Numbered from the stretch's first letter, positions 1 through 6,323 are shown. The stretch is 12,902 nt of DNA from Acidimicrobiia bacterium (GCA_030425785.1 JAUHYJ010000036.1:1-12902); one strand, 5' to 3'. The notes: generated by a model from the letters alone, not told the origin. Numbers and translations: made by a program.

Positions 1-149
1 CCGAGGTGCGCACCGTGGAGGGCTTCGACGAGGACGCGCTGATGACGCGCCTCCGCGCCGCCTTCAAGGCGCACCACGCGCTGCAATGCGGCTTCTGCAC
101 CCCCGGCATGCTGGCAACGGCCTATGACATCGTGCGCCGGCTCCCCGAG
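1..149 (+). pseudogene. CoxS-like molybdenum hydroxylase [2Fe-2S] subunit, fragment joined to MFS gene
   Basis: About 49 residues, open at the window edge, match the small iron-sulfur subunit of the xanthine dehydrogenase / CO dehydrogenase / aldehyde oxidase family. The key stretch is HHALQCGFCTPGML followed by an AYDIVRRLPE helix. In this family the CGFC cysteines bind the second [2Fe-2S] cluster together with a later C-x-C (usually NLCRCTGY). That second pair is missing because the reading frame passes straight into an MFS transporter after the RLPE codons (138-149). The fragment has no start within the window; the GTG at 6 is internal to the domain. Family identity is confident. Whether this fragment belongs to the same chromosome as the rest is doubtful: the wording resembles proteobacterial CoxS proteins, and a chimeric join is the simplest explanation. 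Confidence 0.7.
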
Positions 150-791
150 ACGATCCGTTTCGAACGGCCCCACACCATCGCACCGCCGCTGGTGTGGCGC
201 CGGTTCCTCGTGCTCGCGACGGTCGCGGTGTGCGCGAACTTCTTCGTCGCACCCGCGAGCTTCTTCCAGAACCGCTACCTCCGGGAGGTGCGCGGCTTCG
301 ACGCCAGCACGATCGCCGCCTTCACGCTCATCACGGCCACGCCGGCCGCGCTCGGCCTCATCGTCGGCGGGCGCCTCGCCGACATCAAGGGTCGTCGGCT
401 GCTCATCGCGATCGCCATCCCGATCGCGACGCTGCTCGTCCTGGGCTCGTTCGTCGTCGACGGCGCGCCCATGTGGCTGTCGGCGTTCGGCGGCGGCTTC
501 GTCGGCGGCATCGCCTACCCGGCGCTCGCCGTGTACCGCGCCGAGTTGTTCCCGACCGGCAACCGGGGCAAGGCCGCCGGCATGCTGACCGCCTCGGCGT
601 TGCTCGGCGGCATCGGCGGCCTGCTGCTCGTCGGCGCGCTCCTCGACGGAGGGTGGAACTACGGCCAGGTGATCGGCGTCGTCGCGCTCGGCCAGCTCGT
701 CGTCGTGCTGTTCGTGCTCACCCAGTTCCCCGAGACGGCTCACCGCACGCTCGAGGACATCAACCCCGAAGACGCCCCCGCCACCGCGTGA
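150..791 (+). CDS. MFS transporter, C-terminal half (5' part missing)
   Basis: This is the last six transmembrane helices of a major facilitator superfamily permease in the cytoplasmic membrane. Hydrophobic segments begin near FLVLATVAVCANFF, FTLITATPAALG, LLIAIAIPIATLL, MWLSAFGGGFVGG, AGMLTASALLGG and VIGVVALGQLVVV. Between helices two and three of this half lies a motif-A-like loop, GGRLADIKGRR. YRAELFPTGNRGKAAG resembles the conserved E-x-FPT-x-x-R region of sugar-porter-like members, and the tail ends PETAHRTLEDINPE, a typical PET-containing cytoplasmic end. The N-terminal six helices are absent and replaced by CoxS sequence. The short overlap RLPE could be native to both parents, since TIRFERPH before the first helix looks like a normal MFS central loop. 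The substrate cannot be read from the sequence. It converges on the hydrolase gene with only 18 bases between stop codons. Confidence 0.8.
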   Translation, partial: TIRFERPHTIAPPLVWRRFLVLATVAVCANFFVAPASFFQNRYLREVRGFDASTIAAFTLITATPAALGLIVGGRLADIKGRRLLIAIAIPIATLLVLGSFVVDGAPMWLSAFGGGFVGGIAYPALAVYRAELFPTGNRGKAAGMLTASALLGGIGGLLLVGALLDGGWNYGQVIGVVALGQLVVVLFVLTQFPETAHRTLEDINPEDAPATA

Positions 792-809
792 CGCCGGGGA
801 GATGGCCCG

Positions 810-1379
810 TCAGAGGATGCGGGTGAGGAAGTCGACGACGGCGCCCGCGATCGTGTGGTCGGCGCCCTTGAGGTCGTGGCCCTTGCCGTCGACGAACAGG
901 TGCTGCACCTTCGCCTTCCGCGGCATCGTGGCCGTCCACTGTCGGATCTCGTCGGGAGTACCGAACGTGTCCTTCGTGCCCGAGACGAACAGGGTCGGCA
1001 CCGAGATGTCGGGCAGGTGCTCGACCCGCAACCGGTCGGGCTTGCCGGGCGGGTGCAGGGGATAGCTGATCAGCACGAGGCCCCGCAGGTTCGCCGGTGG
1101 ATCCTCGCCGTCGACACCGGCGGCGATCATCGAGCACATCCGGCCCCCCATCGACCGGCCGCCCATCACGAGCGGCTCGTCGGCGGTGAGGTCGAGCGCG
1201 GCCAGATCGTCGCGGATCGACGCGAGCAGCTTGGGTGCGCGATCGGGCGCCTTGCGGCCCTCCCTGCGGTAGGGGAAGTCGGACCGCACGCATCGCACCG
1301 GCGCCACCCAGCGCTCGATCGCCTCCAACGAGGGGTGGGACGAGTCCGAGCCGGCACCCGGGTAGAGCAGGAGCGTCAC
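810..1379 (-). CDS. KANL3/Tex30-like alpha/beta hydrolase
   Basis: A 189-residue alpha/beta hydrolase of the KANL3/Tex30 (dienelactone-hydrolase-like) type, probably cytosolic because no signal peptide is seen. The N-terminus has the first strand and oxyanion-loop region LLLYPGAGSDSSHP. It is followed by DFPYRREGRKAPDRAP (residues 34-49), which is characteristic of this group. The nucleophile elbow is GGRSMGG with Ser76; likely partners are Asp137 (SGTKDTFG) and His168 (GKGHDL). The length fits the family's compact size. The GTG start at 1379 overlaps the stop of the upstream J-domain gene as GTGA, so translation is probably coupled. No later start is better placed. The substrate is unknown; family members are often annotated only as dienelactone hydrolase or alpha/beta hydrolase. 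Confidence 0.88.
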   Translation of the reverse strand: MTLLLYPGAGSDSSHPSLEAIERWVAPVRCVRSDFPYRREGRKAPDRAPKLLASIRDDLAALDLTADEPLVMGGRSMGGRMCSMIAAGVDGEDPPANLRGLVLISYPLHPPGKPDRLRVEHLPDISVPTLFVSGTKDTFGTPDEIRQWTATMPRKAKVQHLFVDGKGHDLKGADHTIAGAVVDFLTRIL

Positions 1380-2080
1380 GCCGTCCGCTCCGCGTGCAGG
1401 ATCCGGCGTGCCTCGTTCAGATCGAGGATCGCCTTGCTGGCGTCGAGCGCCTCGCCGCCGTGATCCGGGTGGACGTCGCGCATCCGCTGCCGGTAGCGCT
1501 TCGTGATCTCGCGCTTGGACGGCAGCTCGCCGTCCGGAGCGAACCCGAGCAGTTCGAGTGCCCAGCCGCGCGGATCGGCGAGCGAGGCCAGCGCCGACGA
1601 CGACGCCCCTGCGAGGTGCGCGATCAGGGCGGGGCCGATGGGGCCGCGCCAGGCCAGCGCCTTGGTGAGCAGCGGCGCGACCCGGCGGCGGTGCTCGGGA
1701 GCGAGCCGCTCGACGGCGTACACGGCGCCGAGCACCATCGCCAGGTCGGACCCCTGCGTCCCGAACTCGAAGTCGAGGTCGTCGCCCTCGCCGAGCAACC
1801 GGTGGGTACTGCGTGCGAGCCCGTGCTGGTCGACCTGGAAGCGGTGCCGCAGGCGGGGCTGCACGATGCGGTGGCCGTGCTCGATCTCACGGATCAATCG
1901 GCCGACGTCGGCCTGCAGGTCGCTGTCGACGTCGGGAGCATGCCGGGCGACGACCGCCCCGAGCAACAGCCCGCCGAACCCCGGAGCGGGGTCGACCGGC
2001 AGCACGAGATTGCCGAGCGACAGCCGTCGTGTCGGTTGCGCACGGCGGGTGTGGAAGATCTCGAGTTCGGCGAGCAGCAT
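1376..2080 (-). CDS. Protein with C-terminal J (DnaJ-type) domain
   Basis: A 234-residue protein. Residues 1-170 are not recognised; they look soluble and mostly helical. Residues about 172-232 form a J domain with the HPD signature at 204-206, preceded by the basic helix REITKRYRQRMRDV and followed by AILDLNEARRIL. J domains stimulate the ATPase of DnaK-type Hsp70 through HPD. A C-terminal J domain with no zinc-finger or peptide-binding region marks this as a type III (class C) J protein, not canonical DnaJ. The reading frame is open far upstream, but ATG 2080 is the first good start: it sits 19 bases after the stop of the upstream gene with GAGGGG about 14 bases before it. It is the middle gene of a three-gene minus-strand operon and overlaps the hydrolase by four bases. 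Confidence 0.8.
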   Translation of the reverse strand: MLLAELEIFHTRRAQPTRRLSLGNLVLPVDPAPGFGGLLLGAVVARHAPDVDSDLQADVGRLIREIEHGHRIVQPRLRHRFQVDQHGLARSTHRLLGEGDDLDFEFGTQGSDLAMVLGAVYAVERLAPEHRRRVAPLLTKALAWRGPIGPALIAHLAGASSSALASLADPRGWALELLGFAPDGELPSKREITKRYRQRMRDVHPDHGGEALDASKAILDLNEARRILHAERTA

Positions 2081-2099
2081 CTGGGCGATCGTCGGCCCC

Positions 2100-2879
2100 T
2101 CAGACCCAGGGACGGCAGACGCCGTGCAGCTGTGTCGCCGCCTCGCGGAGCTCGTCGGGCTCGGAGCCCGCCTCGAACGCTGCGACCAGCTGTTGTGCCG
2201 CCGCCACCATCGCCGCCCACGATCGAACCGCCAGGCCGAACGGCGGGGCGTCCGGTGCCAGCTGCGGTACGACGGCGAACAGCTGCTCGCGTGCCGGCCC
2301 GTTCGCCGGGTCGCGTCGGAGCCGGTCGGCCGAGCTGTAGAGCGTCTGAAGTGCGCCGTCGGGCGCCTCGGCGGCCTCGTCGATCGAGGCGACCTCACCG
2401 GCCTCGATGGCGTCGAGCAGGTCGTCGACGACGTGCTCGGCGTCCTCGGCCACCAGCAGGGTCATCCCCTGCCACAGGTGCGGGATCTCGGCCTCGACCA
2501 GCGACTCCTTCAGCAGTTCGATGTCGGCGTACGGCCATTCGTCGAGCCCGAACTCGGTCGAGGCGTCGCCCTCGAGCAGCGGGACCGGGAACGGACCGAT
2601 CTCGGCCTCGAGCGCGTCGAACAACGCATCGACCGCGTCCTCGATCTGCTCGGGGACGACGAGCTCCTCGCCTTCCCAGACGTGGGGAACGCCCTGTTCG
2701 GCGAGCGTCTCGGCCAGCTCGGCCCGCTGGTCGATGCTCCAGCCCGTGAGGTTGTAGTGGACCTTCGTCTGCTCGGGGTCGTTGGGGTCGAAGTCGACGT
2801 CGAACGCGGGCGGCGCGCCTGCCGCGACCTCGTTCGAGTCCTCCTCGCCCTCGCCGCCCGACCTGTTCAGGATGGCCAT
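2100..2879 (-). CDS. Acidic protein with an internally duplicated domain, function unknown
   Basis: A 259-residue, strongly acidic, probably cytosolic protein; I do not recognise a named family. After a disordered acidic N-terminus (1-38) there are two similar units. The first is about residues 40-92, with AELAETLAEQGVPHVWEGEELVV. The second is about 109-160, with LLKESLVEAEIPHLWQGMTLLV. Each follows the pattern L-x-E-x-L-x-E-x-x-[VI]-PH-x-W-x-G-x-x-L-x-V, then an acidic helix with VD-x-L-x-DA-x-E. The pattern recalls small signal-transducing (DUF2007-like) folds, but that is only a guess. Residues about 165-259 are a separate alanine-rich helical part ending PWV. It is the first gene of the operon with the J-domain protein and the hydrolase. 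The ATG at 2879 starts the visible domain order; the ribosome site is weak. The start faces the plus-strand small-gene island across 108 bases. Confidence 0.75.
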   Translation of the reverse strand: MAILNRSGGEGEEDSNEVAAGAPPAFDVDFDPNDPEQTKVHYNLTGWSIDQRAELAETLAEQGVPHVWEGEELVVPEQIEDAVDALFDALEAEIGPFPVPLLEGDASTEFGLDEWPYADIELLKESLVEAEIPHLWQGMTLLVAEDAEHVVDDLLDAIEAGEVASIDEAAEAPDGALQTLYSSADRLRRDPANGPAREQLFAVVPQLAPDAPPFGLAVRSWAAMVAAAQQLVAAFEAGSEPDELREAATQLHGVCRPWV

Positions 2880-2975
2880 GAGCGCACGCTACCGCCGCCG
2901 TTCACCACATCTCGGGCGAAACCTCCTTGGAACCGTGTCGGCCGGTCTGTCATCGTGTGTCCACCCGACGACGAG

Positions 2976-2981
2976 AGGAGG
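2976..2981 (+). promoter_or_regulatory. Strong Shine-Dalgarno site of the 42-aa gene
   Basis: AGGAGG, a full anti-16S match, lies six bases before the ATG at 2988. It is far stronger than the ribosome sites of the neighbouring genes and is the main reason to accept the short reading frame behind it. A possible upstream promoter (TTGGAA at 2927-2932, then CATCGT at 2951-2956 after 18 bases) is too weak to call separately. Confidence 0.75.
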
Positions 2982-2987
2982 ACCAAC

Positions 2988-3116
2988 ATGCTGATGAACA
3001 CGCCCATCCAGACGGCGACGCCGAACACCAACGGCACCGGCGCGGTCCTCGCGCTCGCGCCCGGTACGGGCGGACCGATCGCATCGCTCCGCACCGTCGA
3101 CGTGTTCGACGCCTGA
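2988..3116 (+). CDS. Small protein of 42 aa, unknown
   Basis: A short gene not recognised as any known family. Evidence that it is real: a perfect AGGAGG six bases upstream, and G or C at the third position of 39 of its 42 codons. The peptide starts MLMNTPIQTATPNTNGTG, continues with a Gly/Ala/Pro-rich stretch (AVLALAPGTGGPIA) and ends LRTVDVFDA. It has no cysteine, no clear membrane helix (the AVLALA stretch is too short) and no secretion signal. It reads divergently from the acidic-protein operon and in the same direction as the 52-aa gene 144 bases downstream. It could be a free-standing small protein, a leader or regulatory peptide, or a precursor peptide. The last is only a possibility, as no maturation enzyme of a known RiPP class is adjacent. 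Confidence 0.55.
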   Translation: MLMNTPIQTATPNTNGTGAVLALAPGTGGPIASLRTVDVFDA

Positions 3117-3159
3117 GCGGCGCCCGTCCACCGTCCCGACGCCGTCACCGCGGCGATTC

Positions 3160-3246
3160 CCGCGCCCGACGCGCCCGCGCCACCCTCGCGCCCTCGGCGC
3201 GCCCTCATCCCACCCGATCACCATCCAACCAACACCCAACCAGCAA
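3160..3246 (+). promoter_or_regulatory. C-rich, G-poor leader (possible rut site or unstructured 5' leader)
   Basis: The 144 bases between the two small genes become strongly C-rich and G-poor on the plus strand. Around 3206-3243 there is almost no G, and the run CATCCAACCAACACCCAACC is typical of unstructured RNA. Such C>G tracts are what Rho binds, so this may be a rut-like site after the 42-aa gene. Alternatively it is simply an open leader that exposes the ribosome site of the 52-aa gene. The composition is seen directly; the function is inferred. Confidence 0.3.
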
Positions 3247-3260
3247 GAAAGGACATGGTC

Positions 3261-3419
3261 ATGTACCAAGTCATGCATCCCGACGTGTGCCGCCAGATCG
3301 CCGCGGAGCGGCGCTGCGAGCTCGAGCGGAACGCGCAGGTCGCGCGGATCGCCCGGTTCGCCCGTGCCCAACGGCGTGCCGAGCGGCATCGCTATCGGTC
3401 TCGCCAACGGCACCGATAG
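3261..3419 (+). CDS. Arg-rich small protein of 52 aa, unknown
   Basis: A short gene encoding MYQVMHPDVCRQIAAERR and then a single helical, very basic run ending RSRQRHR. Fifteen of 52 residues are arginine. The first third is less charged and contains two cysteines (positions 12 and 21, counting from this start). A ribosome site GAAAGGA at 3247-3253 is seven bases before ATG 3261. An in-frame ATG at 3255 is only a base or two from it, so 3261 is chosen. Short actinobacterial proteins with an MHP-x(n)-R-Q-x-A-x-E-R start followed by basic helices are familiar to me as uncharacterised hypotheticals. The stop TAG lies inside the right arm of a strong hairpin. Nucleic-acid binding is plausible from the charge, but unproven. 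It converges on the PLP-enzyme gene. Confidence 0.6.
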   Translation: MYQVMHPDVCRQIAAERRCELERNAQVARIARFARAQRRAERHRYRSRQRHR

Positions 3420-3420
3420 C
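3391..3420 (+). terminator. Hairpin overlapping the stop codon of the 52-aa gene
   Basis: GCTATCGGT (3391-3399) and ACCGATAGC (3412-3420) are perfect 9-base complements. Inside them GCC (3403-3405) and GGC (3409-3411) add three pairs around an AAC loop, with a CTC bulge on the left arm. The TAG stop is within the right arm. No T-run follows, so this is a GC-type actinobacterial terminator or a 3'-end stabilising stem rather than a textbook intrinsic terminator. Confidence 0.5.
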
Positions 3421-3467
3421 CACGTCACGACAGCAACACGACCACGACCGTTCGCGTGAGGGTCGGC

Positions 3468-3480
3468 CCGGCAGTGCCGG
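3468..3480. terminator. Short hairpin between convergent genes
   Basis: CCGGC-AGT-GCCGG lies in the 97-base gap between the 52-aa gene (plus) and the PLP-enzyme gene (minus), so it could serve either. The stem is only five pairs and there is no T-run. Nothing else recognisable was seen in this gap. Confidence 0.25.
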
Positions 3481-3516
3481 TCCGGTCCTCGCGCGATCGT
3501 CGCGTCCGGGGCGCGT

Positions 3517-5019
3517 TCAGGCCGAGTCGCGGACGATACGGCAGTTGTCGGAGACGAACTCGACCCGGCCGATGTCGTCGACGGTGCGATCGACGAACCC
3601 CTGGAGGAAGCAGAGCAACCGGAACACGTCGGTGAAGTTCGACGCGACACCGACCGAGATCCGGATCCCGGCGACGAGCGTGTCGTGGTCGGCGAGCATC
3701 CGCTCGCGCAGGTCGAGGAACGAGACCGGCGTCGAGCGACCGAAGAACGGGCGCATGTCGTCGGCGTGCAGGCCGTGGGCGACCTCGCCCGCGCCCGGAT
3801 TGCAGAAGCACCCCGTTCGCAGTGAGATGTTGACCCGGTTCGCCAACTCCTCGACCCGGCGATCGTCGATCGGCCGGCCGTCGGCGTCGTGCATGACGAA
3901 CGTGATCGTCCCGCCACGGTCGGCCACGTCGGTCGGGCCGAGCACCGTCACCACGGGCCGCCCGGTCGAGTGCCGCAGGCCCACCAGCGCCTCGAGCAAC
4001 CAGTCGGTGAGCGCGAGCACCCGGTCGTGGATCGTGTCGATGCCGACACGCTCGATGTGGTCGATGCCGGTCGCCACCGCCGGGATGTTGAGGTAGTCGA
4101 CGGTGCCGTCCTCGAACCCCGCCTCGTCGTCGTGGAGATAGTGGCCGTCGCCCTGCACCGACGCGATGGTGATCGTGCCACCGGCGAACCACGGCCGCTC
4201 GAGCGCCGAGCGGCGGGCTCGTCGGATCAGCAGGCAGCCGATGCCGGTCGGGAAGCCGAACATCTTGTAGAACGAGAAGCTCGCGAAGTCGGGGTTGATC
4301 ACCGAGGCGTCGAAGCGGTTCGTCGGTGCGAACGCCGCCGCGTCGACGAGCACGTCCCACCCGTGATCGTGGGCCTCGTCGACCAGGTCGAGCGGGTGCT
4401 GGACGCCCGAGTAGTTCGACTGGGCCGGGAAGGCGAGCAGGTTGTACGCCGACGGATCGGCCGCCCCGAGCTCGGCGGTCATCGCCGCACGGTCGAGTCG
4501 CAGCTCCGGCGCGACCACCGGCACGTAGGTGACCGAGGCCCCCTTGCGGCGCGCGAACTCGCGAATGCCGTTCACGGAGTTGTGGTTGTCGAACGTCAAT
4601 GCGAAGCGCCCGCCGGGCGCGAAGCGGTACGACTCGCCGACCAGCCGCAATGCCCCGCTCGCGTTCGGCGTGAACACCACGAGGTACTCGTCGGGATCGG
4701 CGCCGAGGAACTCACCGACGCGTCGCCGAGCGCCCTCGACCAGTTCGGTCATCGCGAGCGAAGTGGGATTGTTCGAGTGCGGGTTGCCGAGCACCTGCGA
4801 ACGGAGGAGCGCTGCGTGCGCCTCGATCTGTGACTCGGCGTGCAGGCCGCCGCCGGTGTAGTCGAGGTACACCTGGTCGAGCGCGTCGAGCCGGCCGTAC
4901 TCGGCGGCCCGCAGCGCCGCCACCGCGCCCGTGTCGAACTCGGGGTGCCGACGTTCGAACGCCTGCCGGGCCACCGGGAGCCGCCCGGGTTCGTAGCCGA
5001 GCGTGTCGTCCATGGTCAT
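3517..5019 (-). CDS. Class V aminotransferase-fold PLP enzyme, MOCOS-like sulfurase/cysteine desulfurase
   Basis: A 500-residue class V aminotransferase-fold enzyme, cytosolic. It is closest in pattern to the N-terminal sulfurase domain of molybdenum cofactor sulfurase, with no MOSC domain attached. Marks in order: [15 protein letters not shown] (51-65); NPHSNNPTS (79-87); [13 protein letters not shown], cofactor phosphate region (117-129); [16 protein letters not shown] (197-212); VDAAAFAP with Asp226 for the PLP nitrogen; [13 protein letters not shown] with Lys252 as the likely Schiff-base lysine; FAGGTI (278-283); and [12 protein letters not shown] with Cys404 and Cys406, one of which could carry persulfide. 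These features fit transfer of sulfur from cysteine, but the acceptor is unknown. At about 500 residues it is longer than IscS/SufS (about 400). GGAGG seven bases before ATG 5019 supports that start over the ATG at 5013. It diverges from glpX. A simple cysteine desulfurase or a lyase of the same fold is the main alternative. Confidence 0.82.
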   Translation of the reverse strand: MTMDDTLGYEPGRLPVARQAFERRHPEFDTGAVAALRAAEYGRLDALDQVYLDYTGGGLHAESQIEAHAALLRSQVLGNPHSNNPTSLAMTELVEGARRRVGEFLGADPDEYLVVFTPNASGALRLVGESYRFAPGGRFALTFDNHNSVNGIREFARRKGASVTYVPVVAPELRLDRAAMTAELGAADPSAYNLLAFPAQSNYSGVQHPLDLVDEAHDHGWDVLVDAAAFAPTNRFDASVINPDFASFSFYKMFGFPTGIGCLLIRRARRSALERPWFAGGTITIASVQGDGHYLHDDEAGFEDGTVDYLNIPAVATGIDHIERVGIDTIHDRVLALTDWLLEALVGLRHSTGRPVVTVLGPTDVADRGGTITFVMHDADGRPIDDRRVEELANRVNISLRTGCFCNPGAGEVAHGLHADDMRPFFGRSTPVSFLDLRERMLADHDTLVAGIRISVGVASNFTDVFRLLCFLQGFVDRTVDDIGRVEFVSDNCRIVRDSA

Positions 5020-5091
5020 CCCGGCACCTCCGTCGTCGGTGTGCTCGTCGGTGTCGTCGGTGGCTCGCCAGCCTGCACCGTCACGACGCCG

Positions 5092-5097
5092 ACCCTA
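5092..5097 (-). promoter_or_regulatory. Possible -10 element for the PLP-enzyme gene
   Basis: TAGGGT, read on the minus strand, fits the actinobacterial TAnnnT -10 pattern and would give a leader of about 65 bases before ATG 5019. No convincing -35 is visible. The leader contains several copies of a CGTCGGTG-like word (5032-5060). Confidence 0.2.
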
Positions 5098-5162
5098 ACG
5101 TCCCGCGCCGGCCGCGGCACACGGGCCCGCCCGGAGATGCGTGTCACCTCCGGATCGGCCAC

Positions 5163-5168
5163 TACCGT
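5163..5168 (+). promoter_or_regulatory. -10 element placed for leaderless glpX mRNA
   Basis: TACCGT fits TAnnnT and lies seven bases before the A of ATG 5176, the spacing expected if transcription begins at that ATG. GTGTCA at 5141-5146 is a weak -35 candidate with 16 bases between. No good Shine-Dalgarno precedes any of the three possible starts (GTG 5167, ATG 5170, ATG 5176), which agrees with leaderless translation, common in actinobacteria. Confidence 0.35.
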
Positions 5169-5175
5169 GATGACC

Positions 5176-6174
5176 ATGCCGAACCCCGGAGCGCAACGAC
5201 CCGATCGCAACCTCGCCATGGAACTCGTCCGCGTCACCGAGTCGGCCGCACTGGCGGCCGCCCGCTGGGTGGGGCGCGCGAACAAGGAGGGCGCCGACGC
5301 CGCCGCCGTCGACGCGATGCGGCTCAGCCTCTCGTCGGTGCAGATGGACGGCGTCGTCGTCATCGGAGAGGGCGAGAAGGACGAGGCCCCGATGCTGTAC
5401 AACGGCGAGCAAGTGGGCGACGGCAACGACCCGCAGGTCGACGTGGCGGTCGACCCGATCGACGGTACGACGCTGACGGCCAAGGGTCTCAACAACGCAC
5501 TGTCGGTCATCGCCGTGAGCGAGCGTGGCTCGATGCTCGATCCCGGGCCGTCGTTCTACATGAACAAGATCGCCGTCGGCCCCGAGTGTGTCGGCGCGAT
5601 CGACATCACGGCCAGCCCAACGCAGAACCTGCGCTGGATCGCGAAGTCGAAGCAGGAGAGCGTCCGTGACCTCACGGCCGTCATCCTCGACCGCCCTCGA
5701 CACGCCGAGCTGATCGACGAGGTCCGCGCCAGCGGCGCACGGATCCGTCTCATCAACGACGGCGACATCTACGGCGCGATCGCGAGTGCGTGGCCCGACG
5801 CCGGCGTCGACGTCCTGTTCGGGATCGGCGGCACGCCCGAAGCCGTCATCACGGCAGCCGCACTCAAGGCGATGGGCGGTGAGCTGCAGGCGCAGTTCGA
5901 CCCACAGTCCGATGCCGAGCGCACCGCGATGTCCGACGCCCAGATGGATCTCGACCGCGTCTACTCCCAGGACGAGCTCGTCCAGGGCGACAACTGCTTC
6001 TTCGCGGCCACGGGCCTCACCGACGGCCAGTTGCTCCGCGGGGTGCGGTTCGACGCGCGCGGCGCCCGCACGCAGAGCCTCGTCATGCGCTCGCGCAGCG
6101 GCACGGTGCGGTTCATCGATGCGCGGCATCGCGTCCGCAAGCTGCAAGAGTTCTCCGCCATCGACTACACGTGA
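5176..6174 (+). CDS. glpX: Class II fructose-1,6-bisphosphatase (GlpX)
   Basis: A 332-residue cytosolic phosphatase that removes the 1-phosphate of fructose 1,6-bisphosphate, the committed step of gluconeogenesis; it depends on divalent metal. The metal and phosphate motifs are [11 protein letters not shown] (64-74) and [13 protein letters not shown] (92-104), the hallmark of the lithium-sensitive phosphatase fold in Glp[22 protein letters not shown] and the late [13 protein letters not shown] motif also fit. The length matches the usual 330-340 residues. Actinobacteria often rely on GlpX as their only such enzyme. ATG 5176 was chosen because a -10-like TACCGT sits at leaderless distance; starts at 5167 or 5170 would add only two or three residues. 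It is transcribed divergently from the PLP-enzyme gene, and its stop codon lies in the left edge of a long palindrome. Confidence 0.96.
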   Translation: MPNPGAQRPDRNLAMELVRVTESAALAAARWVGRANKEGADAAAVDAMRLSLSSVQMDGVVVIGEGEKDEAPMLYNGEQVGDGNDPQVDVAVDPIDGTTLTAKGLNNALSVIAVSERGSMLDPGPSFYMNKIAVGPECVGAIDITASPTQNLRWIAKSKQESVRDLTAVILDRPRHAELIDEVRASGARIRLINDGDIYGAIASAWPDAGVDVLFGIGGTPEAVITAAALKAMGGELQAQFDPQSDAERTAMSDAQMDLDRVYSQDELVQGDNCFFAATGLTDGQLLRGVRFDARGARTQSLVMRSRSGTVRFIDARHRVRKLQEFSAIDYT

Positions 6175-6279
6175 GACGGTCCGGTTCGCCCGATCGCTGC
6201 GTTCCGTCTCGCCGCTCGTTGTCCGAAGACAACTCGGGCGCGGCGCGCCTTGCGCTCGAACGAACCGATCCCGTCTCAC
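6171..6279. repeat. 109-bp imperfect palindrome with concentric arms after glpX
   Basis: Five pairs of complementary blocks share one centre near 6225. GTGAGACGG (6171-6179) pairs with CCGTCTCAC (6271-6279). CGGTTCG (6182-6188) pairs with CGAACCG (6261-6267). CGATCGC (6192-6197 and on) pairs with GCGCTCG, with one mismatch. CGCCGC near 6210-6215 pairs with GCGGCG near 6239-6244. The inner GTTGTC (6218-6223) pairs with GACAAC (6228-6233) around a CGAA loop. About 34 of some 52 positions pair, and pairing stops sharply outside the ends. It sits between the convergent glpX and macro-domain genes and includes the glpX stop codon. It could be a two-way terminator, a small RNA-like structure, or a decayed palindromic mobile repeat (MITE/REP type). 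Confidence 0.6.
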
Positions 6280-6323
6280 CGAGCTGATTCGCGACTCGGA
6301 GCGCGCTCGGTCGGTGGGGCGGT

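Noticed and set aside
2927..2956. Promoter for the small-gene island (TTGGAA, 18 bases, CATCGT)
   Set aside because: The -10 part is poor and similar matches arise by chance; mentioned but not called.
1235..3116. Long plus-strand open frames opposite the hydrolase, J-domain and acidic-protein genes
   Set aside because: They are Arg/Pro-rich or low-complexity antisense shadows with no domain marks; the minus-strand frames carry clear motifs. Only the last 42 codons, behind AGGAGG, are kept.
2988..3116. 42-aa peptide as a RiPP precursor matured by the neighbouring PLP enzyme
   Set aside because: No core with Cys/Ser/Thr clusters typical of a known class, no cyclodehydratase, radical-SAM or lanthionine enzyme nearby, and the PLP enzyme is on the opposite strand. 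Kept only as a remote possibility.
1..5019. A molybdenum-hydroxylase system linking the CoxS fragment with the MOCOS-like enzyme
   Set aside because: The CoxS piece is truncated, joined to an unrelated gene at the window edge and likely foreign, so the two cannot be taken as neighbours in one genome.
5032..5060. Repeated CGTCGGTG words upstream of the PLP-enzyme gene, considered as an operator
   Set aside because: The copies are short and irregularly spaced, and the word is common in this GC-rich DNA; not enough to call a binding site.
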